Shown here piece after piece: positions 1-8,953 of a DNA stretch of 64,000 nucleotides. Where the stretch lies: contig CAWKOX010000010.1 of the NCBI GenBank assembly GCA_963851095.1, positions 124,001 through 188,000 of the forward strand, given 5' to 3'. The stretch is from Oleispira sp963851095. GTDB lineage: Bacteria > Pseudomonadota > Gammaproteobacteria > Pseudomonadales > Oceanobacteraceae. Position numbers and translations under genes: made by a program. The notes beneath the pieces were generated by a model, which saw nothing but the letters and a program-made list of their open reading frames with translations, was not told the DNA's origin and did not search any database. Position 1 is the first letter of the stretch; each line of letters starts with the position of its first letter.

Positions 1-1
1 C

Positions 2-859
2 ATGGTCGCTGATTTGGAAGCTAGTCTTGGGGTGCGTTTGTTACAGCGTTCAACGCGCCAAATTAGCCTTACTCAAGTTGGCGCTGATTATTATAATAAC
101 TGTAAGCATCTAGTGAACGAGATCATGGGGGTTCATACGGAAATCTCTGATCGACAAGATCACCCTCACGGTGTGCTTCGTATATCGGTGCCCATGGTGG
201 TTGGCAGTGGAATTTTTGGTCGCTTTGTAACGCGATTCCAAAAAGTCTATCCGGATGTGCGCATTGAAATTTCACATACCGACCGACAAGTTAACTTGAT
301 CGAAGAAAAATTCGATCTTGGCCTAGCGATGGGAAAATTACCGGAGTCTTCTTTGGTTGCACGCACCATTGCGGAAACTGAATCAATTATTTGTGCGTCT
401 CCTGAATACATTGCGCAGTTAGGGACCTTAAACAGCCCACAAGATTTAGCTAGGCTGGATGTGGTAAAAATTGGTGAAGGTATGCTGGATGAAACGTATG
501 AGTTCTTTCATGCCAGTGAAGATAATATTACGGTTAAGGTGGAGCCGAGTATTGTGACCAATCATATTGCGGCTGCGTTGAACTGCATTGTTCAGGGGGC
601 CGGAGTAGGCGTCGTTCCTATGTTTATGGCGGGTGAGTACATTCTTTCGGGGCGCATGATACCGTTATTTCCTGACTGGCAATTAAAGCCTGAGCCCATT
701 TCTGTTGTGTATCCTAGTCGTCAGTATTTATCGCTAAAGGTGCGCAAGTTTATCGATTTTTTAGTCAAGGAAGTTGAAGATTTAAAAGCCGCGATTGAGC
801 AACTACCGACTTCTGAAGAGCAGCTTGTTGCTTATAAAAAACTGACCGAAGATAAGTGA
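2..859 (+). CDS. LysR-family transcriptional regulator, 5' end outside window
   Basis: The protein is a LysR-type regulator missing its first ~30 residues because the gene begins upstream of the window. The visible start is the end of the winged helix-turn-helix: the pattern LEASLG..LLQRSTR..SLTQVG.DYY is typical of the family. Residues ~55-265 form the two-lobed effector-binding domain (GVLRISVP...FQKVYPDVRIEI). A short charged C-terminal tail (~30 residues) follows. LysR proteins bind DNA as tetramers and usually regulate a divergent neighbour, which would lie left of the window. The effector cannot be named. The reading frame stays open to base 1, so the first ATG at position 2 is not taken as the true start. 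Confidence 0.9.
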   Translation: MVADLEASLGVRLLQRSTRQISLTQVGADYYNNCKHLVNEIMGVHTEISDRQDHPHGVLRISVPMVVGSGIFGRFVTRFQKVYPDVRIEISHTDRQVNLIEEKFDLGLAMGKLPESSLVARTIAETESIICASPEYIAQLGTLNSPQDLARLDVVKIGEGMLDETYEFFHASEDNITVKVEPSIVTNHIAAALNCIVQGAGVGVVPMFMAGEYILSGRMIPLFPDWQLKPEPISVVYPSRQYLSLKVRKFIDFLVKEVEDLKAAIEQLPTSEEQLVAYKKLTEDK

Positions 860-930
860 TCACTTAGCTCGATTTTTAGCCAAGGTATTCTATGCTTAAT
901 GGATATTACATGGGCTAATAGGACGCTAGA

Positions 931-2952
931 ATGACGGTTGGGTTGGGCAGCGCTGAAACTGATGATGTAGGCTTTGCTCTCGCGTGCAGTCATCAGCCAT
1001 CTTTTGATTTATTAGACCAAAGAACTGATATTCCCGCAGATGTGTATTTTGCCGATTCCCCTGATTCTGTTGCCCCCAATACTTCTATTGTTATTTTAGA
1101 TCAGCAAGCACTGAATCGCTATGATTTGTCATTGTGGAAGTCAGTTTCTCCTGACGCGATTTTCATCGTTGAGCACCCAATTGACAGCGAAGAGTGCATT
1201 CTCGTTCCTACGGATATTCCTCATATATTTTTACGCAATGCGATCTTGAAAGCATTGGATTTATTGCAAACGCAGCAGCAGCTAGCTCTTAGTAATTTGC
1301 ATTTGCGAAAAGAGCATAAGCAAATCTCACGCCTATTGGATATTGGCCAGGCGCTATCAGCGGAAAGAGACCATGATGTTTTATTAGCGAGAATTTTGAA
1401 AGAAGCTAGGTTACTAGCCTGTTGTGATGCCGCATCGATCTTTCTTATTGATCGTCCTAATGAGAATAATGTTGAATGCGAGAATGTGAATCATAATGAC
1501 GCTACAAATGTTAATAGGAATATTCGAAGTGCGGTTGCTGATAGCCCGGTGGAAAGTAAGTCAGCATCCGAGCTTGTATTTAAACTGACTCAAAATGATT
1601 CTATTGATTTCCATTTTGCAGAGCAGCGCTTCAGCCTAGATCATCATTCAGTCGCTGGTTATTCTGCTTCAACCGGTAGCATTGTTAATCTTGATGATGT
1701 CTACCATTTGCCCCCGTCCAGCATTTACCAATTTAATGCATCGTTTGATCGAAGTATGAACTATCGAACCCGTTCAATGCTGGTGATTCCTATGCGCAAC
1801 CATCTTGGTAAAGTCATTGGCGTGATTCAATTTATTAATCGTAAACGTGATATTAATATTACCCTAAGTACCCCCGAAATAGCGTTAAAAGAGACGATAA
1901 CGTTTGATCAAGAAATCATTCCAGTATTGCAGGCCCTTGCAAGTCAGGCTGCCGTTGCGATTGAAAATAATGTTTTAATTGATCGTGTTAATACGCTTTT
2001 TGATGGGTTTGTTAAAGCATCGGTTAGGGCGATTGAGCAGCGAGATCCAACGACTAGCGGGCACTCTTTTAGAGTAGCAGAGTTAACCTGCGCGTTGGCT
2101 GGAGCAGCCCACCAGTGCAATGTTGGACAATTAAAAGAAACGCATTTTAGCAGCAATGAAATGAGAGAGCTGAGGTTTGCAGCACTTCTTCACGATTTTG
2201 GTAAAGTGGGCGTTCGTGAACATGTACTGACAAAAGCTAAAAAACTATCCCAAGAAGCCTACGGTGAGTTTATATATCGCATTGCCTGGGAAAAAGAACG
2301 CATCAGTAACGACTATCTCAACCAAAAATTCTTATTATTAAAAAAACAACAATTATCATCCGATTTAGAAGAAAAATTGACCCTAGAAGAAGCTATTAAA
2401 CTGCAACGATTAAATAATTATATGCAAGCGGTGGCTGATGCTAATGAACCCAGTATCTTATCGGAAGGTACTTTTGAGCATCTAAAACAGATTAGGGAGT
2501 ACGTGATAGAAGACGTTAATGGTGATTCTCGTGGTCTCATCGACGAGCTTGAGTTTGGTGCGTTATCGATTAAGCGAGGTAGTTTAACGGCAGATGAACG
2601 TATTGAAATAGAAAGCCACGTGAGCCATACCATTGAATTTTTGAAAACCATTCCTTGGACCCCTGAATTGAGTAATGTGCCTAATATAGCAGGAGCACAC
2701 CATGAAAAATTAAATGGCTGCGGCTACCCCAAGGGTCTTAAAAAAGAAGAGATTCCTGTTGGTGCAAAAATAATGACGGTTTGCGATATCTTTGATGCAT
2801 TAACCGCGAAAGATCGTCCTTATAAAGCGGCGGTTCCTTTAGAGCGTGCGCTTTCAATATTAAAAAGCGAAGTAGAGTGTGGCCATATAGATTCTGAGTT
2901 GGTTGAGATGTTCTGCCAAGCTAGGGTATATGAGGTGTTAGATCACTCTTAA
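931..2952 (+). CDS. GAF-HD-GYP protein, probable cyclic-di-GMP phosphodiesterase
   Basis: This 673-residue cytosolic protein has three parts. Residues 1-110 are of unknown fold with a loosely receiver-like pattern but no clear phospho-acceptor. Residues ~135-350 form a GAF sensor domain, ending in the family-typical ALASQAAVAIENN. Residues ~355-670 form an HD-GYP domain with the HD pair near residue 418 (LLHDFGKVG), HHEKLNGCGYP from residue ~589, and a conserved IMTVCDIFDALTAKDRPYK segment. HD-GYP enzymes hydrolyse cyclic-di-GMP to pGpG or GMP. About 110 extra residues, rich in Lys, Glu and Leu and probably helical, lie between the HD and GYP halves. The glycine before GYP is kept but the usual Asp in DGxGYP is Cys here. 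The ATG follows an AGGAC site at a good distance. Confidence 0.9.
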   Translation: MTVGLGSAETDDVGFALACSHQPSFDLLDQRTDIPADVYFADSPDSVAPNTSIVILDQQALNRYDLSLWKSVSPDAIFIVEHPIDSEECILVPTDIPHIFLRNAILKALDLLQTQQQLALSNLHLRKEHKQISRLLDIGQALSAERDHDVLLARILKEARLLACCDAASIFLIDRPNENNVECENVNHNDATNVNRNIRSAVADSPVESKSASELVFKLTQNDSIDFHFAEQRFSLDHHSVAGYSASTGSIVNLDDVYHLPPSSIYQFNASFDRSMNYRTRSMLVIPMRNHLGKVIGVIQFINRKRDINITLSTPEIALKETITFDQEIIPVLQALASQAAVAIENNVLIDRVNTLFDGFVKASVRAIEQRDPTTSGHSFRVAELTCALAGAAHQCNVGQLKETHFSSNEMRELRFAALLHDFGKVGVREHVLTKAKKLSQEAYGEFIYRIAWEKERISNDYLNQKFLLLKKQQLSSDLEEKLTLEEAIKLQRLNNYMQAVADANEPSILSEGTFEHLKQIREYVIEDVNGDSRGLIDELEFGALSIKRGSLTADERIEIESHVSHTIEFLKTIPWTPELSNVPNIAGAHHEKLNGCGYPKGLKKEEIPVGAKIMTVCDIFDALTAKDRPYKAAVPLERALSILKSEVECGHIDSELVEMFCQARVYEVLDHS

Positions 2953-3150
2953 TAACTATTTACATACTCTTTTACTCGACTGCTTACTCTCATTTTTTGA
3001 ACTAATGATAAATCATGAGAAGCAGTGCTTGTCAGATGCACACTAAATAGGTAAAAAGAGAGAGGGTTAGCAGATTTTTATAGATTCTGCTCACTTTGAA
3101 TAATAAGTACTATTTTAAATAATTATAATTAATACCGTTGGATTCAAAAT

Positions 3151-5109
3151 ATGACAATTAAAACTGATTTAACTCGCCGTTCATTTATGAAAAGTGCAGC
3201 AGCAGGTGCTAGTGCAGTCGCTGTACCTATGGCACTTACAGGTTGTGGTGCTGACGATAAAGATAATGACGATAATGAAATAGCAAGTAACTCTAAGCTT
3301 GTTGTGATCTTTGGCCATGGCGTAGCGTCAGGTGATCCCTTATCAGACCGAGTTATTATCTGGACTCGTGTTACTCCCACTGATGAAAATGAAGTTTCTA
3401 ATCAAGCTGTCCTTGTTGATTGGGAGGTCGCCACTGACTCTGCAATGGCTGAGGTTGTTGCATCCGGCAGTGTTAGCACAAGCTCTGCTGTTGATTACAC
3501 CGTAAAAGTCGATGTTGATGGGTTATCAGCGAATACCGTTTATTATTACCGCTTCACCGGCCCATTAGCGGTTGAGTCTGTTATTGGGCGAACCAAAACA
3601 CTACCTGTAGGCTCTGTAGACAGTGTCAAACTGGCGGTTTGTTCTTGTGCTAACTATCCAGCTGGCTACTTTAATGCTTATGATGCACTGGGTAAGTCTG
3701 ATGCCGATGTTGTTGTTCATCTAGGCGATTATATTTATGAATATGCGGTAGGTGAGTATGGCACCACAGCCAATACCATTGATCAGAATCGTAATCACAG
3801 CCCAGAGAAAGAAATTTGGACGCTAGCGGACTATCGCAAGCGCTATGGTCAGTATCGTCAAGATGCTTTACTTCAAGGTGCTCACCAAGTGAAACCTTTT
3901 ATCTGCGTTTGGGATGACCATGAGCTGGCCAATGACTCGTACAAGTCAGGTGCAGCCAATCATACAGAAGGTGATGAAGGTACTTTTGCCGATCGTCGTG
4001 CTGCAGCTTTCCAGGCTTATCATGAGTGGCTACCGATTCGAACGGGGCTGGATGTTGCTAATATCTATCGAAATTTCAAATTTGGTGAATTAGTATCAAT
4101 GAACATGATGGATACCCGTCATATTGCTCGTGACGCTTCGTTAACGTTTGGAGAATTGTTAGCACCTGGTGCTGATGCTGCGGCATTGATTGCTGATCCT
4201 GATCGTCGTCTGATTGGTGAAGAACAATTAAACTGGTTGATGCAAGAGTGGGCAAATTCTTCAACCACATGGGAAGTATTAGGTCAGCAAGTATTGATGG
4301 GGCGTACGCTTATTCCTGCCGAGATTCTGCAGTGGTTAAATGTGCTTACCAATGCTATTGAAGGCGGAGAAACGGATCAGGCAACGCTGCAGAGCATACA
4401 GACTAATATTCTTACATCGTTAGGAACCTTGGCCGCTGCAAAATTAGATCCTTCATCAGCTTCAGAACAGTCTTTAGGCAGCCTTCAGGCTCAAGCGCCT
4501 TATAATTTAGATGCTTGGGATGGATATTTTATTGAACGTGAGAAAATTTTGAAAGGTGCGCACTCACTCAGTAAAAATATCATCAGTTTGGCGGGTGATA
4601 CTCATAATGCATGGGCAAGTGATTTACGCTTTGTTGCAGATGCTGAAACAGGTGCATTAAGTGAGCTTACCGTCGGTGCTGAGTTTGCGACGTCTTCTAT
4701 TACTTCTCCTGGATTTGATCAATACTTATCGGTAGATGACGAGGCTGCGTATCAACAAGCCTATGCTGCGGCTTACAAGCAGGCTTCAGATGCAGCCTTG
4801 GCTAATGATCCAGCCGATACCGAAGGTGCTGACGCTGCAGGTATTGCGGCGGGAACGGCAACAGGTAATGGAACAAGAGCAGCCGTTATTAATGCACGTA
4901 ATGCGTTTGAAGGTTCGGTCAAAACATTAGTCGATGATTTGCAGTTCTTTAACTCGTATCAGCGCGGTTATATGGAAGTTGAATTTACACCTACTTCAGC
5001 AACGGCTGAGTGGAAGTTTGTTAGTACGATTCAATCTACAACCTATACCGTAGCCTCTGGCGGTAAGCAAAGGTTTACACCGGGTCAAACGCTGGAGTCA
5101 GTTAGCTAA
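3151..5109 (+). CDS. phoD: PhoD-like alkaline phosphatase/phosphodiesterase, Tat-exported lipoprotein
   Basis: This is a 652-residue secreted metallophosphatase of the PhoD family. The N-terminus has a twin-arginine motif (TRRSFMK, residues 8-14), a hydrophobic stretch and a lipobox-like LTGC at Cys32, so folded export by Tat followed by lipidation is likely. A beta-sandwich PhoD_N domain (~50-155) precedes the catalytic domain. The catalytic domain has metal-ligand motifs HLGDYIYEY (~residue 190), VWDDHELAND (~253) and AGDTHN (~482). Family members release phosphate from phosphodiesters or monoesters using Ca2+ and Fe3+. An Ala-rich stretch of about 55 residues (~530-585) interrupts the C-terminal part. 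No convincing Pho box was seen upstream, and a strong terminator follows. Confidence 0.9.
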   Translation: MTIKTDLTRRSFMKSAAAGASAVAVPMALTGCGADDKDNDDNEIASNSKLVVIFGHGVASGDPLSDRVIIWTRVTPTDENEVSNQAVLVDWEVATDSAMAEVVASGSVSTSSAVDYTVKVDVDGLSANTVYYYRFTGPLAVESVIGRTKTLPVGSVDSVKLAVCSCANYPAGYFNAYDALGKSDADVVVHLGDYIYEYAVGEYGTTANTIDQNRNHSPEKEIWTLADYRKRYGQYRQDALLQGAHQVKPFICVWDDHELANDSYKSGAANHTEGDEGTFADRRAAAFQAYHEWLPIRTGLDVANIYRNFKFGELVSMNMMDTRHIARDASLTFGELLAPGADAAALIADPDRRLIGEEQLNWLMQEWANSSTTWEVLGQQVLMGRTLIPAEILQWLNVLTNAIEGGETDQATLQSIQTNILTSLGTLAAAKLDPSSASEQSLGSLQAQAPYNLDAWDGYFIEREKILKGAHSLSKNIISLAGDTHNAWASDLRFVADAETGALSELTVGAEFATSSITSPGFDQYLSVDDEAAYQQAYAAAYKQASDAALANDPADTEGADAAGIAAGTATGNGTRAAVINARNAFEGSVKTLVDDLQFFNSYQRGYMEVEFTPTSATAEWKFVSTIQSTTYTVASGGKQRFTPGQTLESVS

Positions 5110-5135
5110 AACTGATTTTAATTGTGAGATCTATG

Positions 5136-5167
5136 GCCCTAATGAAGCGATTCATTAGGGCTTTTTT
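5136..5167 (+). terminator. Rho-independent terminator after the phoD-like gene
   Basis: A perfect 11-bp inverted repeat (GCCCTAATGAA / TTCATTAGGGC, arms 5136-5146 and 5151-5161) with a 4-base loop is followed directly by six T residues. It separates the phosphatase gene from recC. Confidence 0.9.
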
Positions 5168-5252
5168 GTAACAGTTAAAAATGCGTGTCAGTGCAATAAA
5201 TGATAAATTAGTTCCTTTGTTATTCGAACTCTTTATTAAGCGTGGCGCACGG

Positions 5253-8048
5253 ATGTTCAGACTTTATCATTCTAATGATCTTGATGTATTAAAAGAGCTT
5301 CTGGTTCACCAAATGAAGCTGGGTGATAGTGACCCTTTCATACCCGAACAGATTTTAGTTCAAAGCCAAGGCATGGCACACTGGCTAAAACTGCAAGTCG
5401 CTGATTCATTGGGCATTGCGGCTAATATTGAATTCCCTTTACCTTCAAGTTTTGTATGGAAAGTATACAACTCAGTTAAGCCGGATCTGCCTGAACGTTC
5501 GCACTTTGAAAAAGAAGCAATGACGTGGAAGTTGATGCGGTTAATTCCTAAGCTCATTGCTGAAAAAGATAACCAAGAACTATTTGCACCCATTGCTCAT
5601 TATTTAGACGCGAGCTTTGATTTGGACGCGAAGAATAATTCAGATGAAAAGCCCCGAGAAATAAACCAACAAAAAACGTTCGCACTGGCTGAAAAAATAG
5701 CCGATACCTTTGATCAATATTTAGTCTATCGCCCCGATTGGTTATTAGCCTGGGAAGAGGGCAAAGACGAGATTGAAGGGGGGGATATTAGTAATCAGCC
5801 TTGGCAGCCTGAACTGTGGCGTCGCCTTGTTGCTGATAGTGCTGAACTCGGCCATAGCTTGTTTCACCGTGCTCGCTTAACCGATCAGTTGGTTGATATT
5901 ATGCGCGAAGGAAGAGAGGGTTTAAAAAAGCTATTACCTACCAGTTCAACTGAGCATCCTGCTCGAATTTTTGTTTTTGGTATTGCTGCGTTACCCGGAA
6001 CGTATTGGCAAGTTTTAAATGCCTTGAGTGAGCATGTCGATGTGCACTTCTTTTTATTAAACCCATGTCGAAACTATTGGGGAGACATCGTTAATGAAAA
6101 GACTCGTGCTAAATTACTGCAGAAAGATGCCAAGCTAGCGAACTATTTTACCGTTGGAAATCCCTTATTAGCCTCTTGGGGGCGATTGGGTCGTGACTTT
6201 TTAACTCTGACCCATGAAGCGGCAAACGAGGGCGGACGAGAGCAATATTTCCAAGACATCGAAGCCTTTGTCGATATTGACCGTGGCAGTGATATTAATG
6301 GTATTAATGATCAAACTGATGCAGCCAATAATTTATTACATAATATTCAGCTCGATTTTTTAGAGCTAAAAAATCGAAGTACCGCTGCATTTGGTATTGA
6401 GGCGCTGGATAATAGCCAAGCTAAATTAGCCATTAATAAGAATGATCAAAGCATTCAATTTGTCAGTGCTCACTCTGCTTTACGAGAAGTACAAACCTTG
6501 TTTGATCAAATGCTAAGTTGGTTTGACGAAGATGCTGCACGTGATAAAAATAAGGCTGAAAGCAGTCCATTAAAACCCCGTGATATCTTGGTGATGGTGC
6601 CCGATATTGATATGTATGCGCCTTATATCGAAGCGGTATTTGGTAGTGCATCCGATGAGCAACGCATTCCTTGGGCCATTGCTGACCAAGCATTGAATAA
6701 AGAAAACTTGGTGATCGATTCCTTTTTACGCTTATTGCAGCTGCCGAATAGTCGCTTAACCATTACCGATGTTATTGAATTTTTAGAAGTTCCGGCGATT
6801 GCACAAACATTCGGTATTGATATAGAAGATCTTGATCAAATAAAACACTGGTTAAGTTCGGCGAATATACGTTGGGGATTGGATGAGTCCCATCGCCGTG
6901 ATTTAGGGTTGCCGAGCTGGGATGATAATAGTTGGTTTAAAGGCTTGCAGCAGTTGTTGCTGGGCTTAGTCATGCCCGACCATGCCCAAGCACTCGACCA
7001 GTACTGGCCTGTGCCGGGCGTAATGGGCAGCCAAGGTGAATTGTTAGGAAAATTGATGGCTTTTATTGATCAGCTGGGCCATTGGTATCAAATTTTACAG
7101 CAGCAAAAAACCGCAGAGAATGCGTTTGTTAACGACGTGCTTGAAAAAGACGCGCTTGATAATGGCCTGCTTGATAAAGACCTGCTTGATAAAGAAAAGT
7201 GGCAAGACTTGTTGCTCGCATTAATTGCTGATTTTTATCCGCAACAAGCCCAAGACGAAAAGGGCTTAAACGATCAGCTCGTATTGCAAAAAATACGCGA
7301 TCAAATTCAGCGCTGGCACAAAGAGCTAGACGAGGCTCAGTTTGATCAAGGTTTAAGCCATGGGGTGGTATTACAATACTTAACCAGTTGCTTAACCAAA
7401 CAAGTCGGTTGGCAGCGATTTTTAGCAGGGCCGGTGAATTTTTGTACCTTAATGCCGATGCGCAGTATTCCCTTTAGAATTGTGTGCATGCTAGGGATGA
7501 ACGATGAAGATTATCCGCGCCGTGTACCGCCGCAAGGGTTCGATTTAATGGCACAAGGTGCTTATCGACGTGGCGATCGTTCGCGTCGAGAAGATGATCG
7601 CTATCTATTTTTAGAAGCGGTCATTGCAGCTCAAGAAAAACTCTACATTAGTTATCGTGGCCGTGATAGCCGCGAAAATAATGAATTGCAGCCGTGTGTA
7701 TTGGTCAGCGAATTGATCGATTATATTGGCAATGGTTATGTTCTTGAAGGTGATGAAGAATTGCCACATAAGAACAGCGAAAAACAACTGCGCAAGCACT
7801 TGGTACGAGAGCAGTTATTACAGCCTTTTAATACACAGTACTTTACTGAAAATAATTCAAGCTCAAATGATACTCAGACACATTTAAGTTATCAAAAACT
7901 TTGGCAAAAAGTGGCGGTTGCGAGTCATGATTTAGCCAATCAGTCTTTAGCTAGAAACAGTTTTGCCAATAAAACTTTAGCCAATAAAGAAGTAGAGAAA
8001 TCGGCCTTCATCAATGGAAGTTTTATTCAACCAAGCATTACCCGATGA
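5253..8048 (+). CDS. recC: RecC, exodeoxyribonuclease V gamma subunit, N-terminal part (frame broken)
   Basis: RecC is the non-catalytic, Chi-recognising subunit of RecBCD, which processes double-strand ends. The ATG at 5253 is chosen because the product then begins MFRLYHSNDLDVL, matching the family start (E. coli begins MLRVYHSN). The in-frame ATG at 5181 would add 24 unrelated residues. Conserved blocks include ILVQSQGMAHWLKL, IAANIEFPLPSSFVW, PARIFVFGIAALPGTYW, MPMRSIPFRIVCMLGMNDEDYPR and LYISYRGRDSRENNELQPCVLVSEL. The frame ends at 8048, before the C-terminal nuclease-like domain, which continues in the +1 frame from ~8014. Two low-complexity stretches occur: an LLDKD-type repeat (~7138-7200) and pentapeptide repeats (~7936-7992) just before the break. 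Whether the break is real or a sequencing error cannot be told here. Confidence 0.88.
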   Translation: MFRLYHSNDLDVLKELLVHQMKLGDSDPFIPEQILVQSQGMAHWLKLQVADSLGIAANIEFPLPSSFVWKVYNSVKPDLPERSHFEKEAMTWKLMRLIPKLIAEKDNQELFAPIAHYLDASFDLDAKNNSDEKPREINQQKTFALAEKIADTFDQYLVYRPDWLLAWEEGKDEIEGGDISNQPWQPELWRRLVADSAELGHSLFHRARLTDQLVDIMREGREGLKKLLPTSSTEHPARIFVFGIAALPGTYWQVLNALSEHVDVHFFLLNPCRNYWGDIVNEKTRAKLLQKDAKLANYFTVGNPLLASWGRLGRDFLTLTHEAANEGGREQYFQDIEAFVDIDRGSDINGINDQTDAANNLLHNIQLDFLELKNRSTAAFGIEALDNSQAKLAINKNDQSIQFVSAHSALREVQTLFDQMLSWFDEDAARDKNKAESSPLKPRDILVMVPDIDMYAPYIEAVFGSASDEQRIPWAIADQALNKENLVIDSFLRLLQLPNSRLTITDVIEFLEVPAIAQTFGIDIEDLDQIKHWLSSANIRWGLDESHRRDLGLPSWDDNSWFKGLQQLLLGLVMPDHAQALDQYWPVPGVMGSQGELLGKLMAFIDQLGHWYQILQQQKTAENAFVNDVLEKDALDNGLLDKDLLDKEKWQDLLLALIADFYPQQAQDEKGLNDQLVLQKIRDQIQRWHKELDEAQFDQGLSHGVVLQYLTSCLTKQVGWQRFLAGPVNFCTLMPMRSIPFRIVCMLGMNDEDYPRRVPPQGFDLMAQGAYRRGDRSRREDDRYLFLEAVIAAQEKLYISYRGRDSRENNELQPCVLVSELIDYIGNGYVLEGDEELPHKNSEKQLRKHLVREQLLQPFNTQYFTENNSSSNDTQTHLSYQKLWQKVAVASHDLANQSLARNSFANKTLANKEVEKSAFINGSFIQPSITR

Positions 8049-8952
8049 TCGTGATGACAGTATTCGCTTATTCCCAGAGCTGGATGATATTAAGCAATGC
8101 CTAATTAACCCGTGTAAGTTTTTTATGCAGCGGCGACTAAAAGTGAATCTCACTCAATACTGGGATGAAACTGAAATTGATGAACCTTTTTCTTTAGATA
8201 GTTTGCAATCGTATTTGTTAAACGAAGCCTTATTAACCAGCCGTTTAGAAGGCACTGAGTTATTATTCAAAGAAAAACAGAAATCTCTAGGACGCTTACC
8301 CGTAGCCGGTTTTGCTGATTATTTATTAACACAAAGTGAAAATAAGCTGGCACCTTTAATTGAAGAAATTAAAAATAACCTGCCTGATCTTGGTAAGATG
8401 CCGCCGCAAAGCGATAGCCTCGCAATGGGGGACTATCAGCTTAATGGTCAGCTAGAACATTTAATCAACGACGCAGGTAATCATCAGGTATTTCACTTTC
8501 GCAGTGGGGCGTTTAACGCTAAGCAAATAATCAATTTATGGCTAGAGCACTTGTTTGTCTGCGCGGCGGGTTATCCTGTGGGCAACAGTATGGGTTTGGG
8601 GATTAATAAAGACGGCGAAATTGATAAATGTGAATTTAGCCCGGTCGCTGCTGAATTGGCACAGCATTATTTACTCGCGCTGATAGAATTTATGAATCTG
8701 TGCTACTGCATGCCGCAACCCTTTTTCTTGCAGCTAGCCATGGGTTATTTAAGCGCCGAAACGGATAAGCAGGAGGGGGTATTAGATAGCGCACTTGATA
8801 GTGAATTTAGCGAGCTGAATGATGAATTTGTTCAACGCTGTTTTTCTGCTGAAATTAATCAAGATTATTTAAGTTTTTTAAATGCTCAGCTAGGTTTATG
8901 GCAAGGTTTATTAACGCCGCTATTAGATCATCGCATCAGTGAGGAGGAATAA
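8014..8952 (+). CDS. recC: RecC C-terminal part, in the +1 frame relative to the upstream segment
   Basis: The 312-residue product aligns with the C-terminal third of RecC: residues ~25-45 (INPCKFFMQRRLKVNL) match the family region that begins the inactivated nuclease-like domain, and the end (NAQLGLWQGLLTPL) is family-like. This frame opens only after a TAG at 7993-7995, so the frame change must fall between 7996 and 8048; the T-rich stretch around 8021-8026 is a likely point. No ribosome-binding site precedes the ATG at 8014, which argues against independent translation. Together the two pieces give a RecC of ~1230 residues, against 1122 in E. coli. The stop at 8952 is one base before the recB start. 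Confidence 0.8.
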   Translation: MEVLFNQALPDDRDDSIRLFPELDDIKQCLINPCKFFMQRRLKVNLTQYWDETEIDEPFSLDSLQSYLLNEALLTSRLEGTELLFKEKQKSLGRLPVAGFADYLLTQSENKLAPLIEEIKNNLPDLGKMPPQSDSLAMGDYQLNGQLEHLINDAGNHQVFHFRSGAFNAKQIINLWLEHLFVCAAGYPVGNSMGLGINKDGEIDKCEFSPVAAELAQHYLLALIEFMNLCYCMPQPFFLQLAMGYLSAETDKQEGVLDSALDSEFSELNDEFVQRCFSAEINQDYLSFLNAQLGLWQGLLTPLLDHRISEEE

Positions 8953-8953
8953 C

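Noticed and set aside
8939..8953. Upstream GTG start for recB
   Set aside because: It lies inside the recC end and has no ribosome-binding site, whereas AGGAGG is ideally placed for the ATG at 8954.
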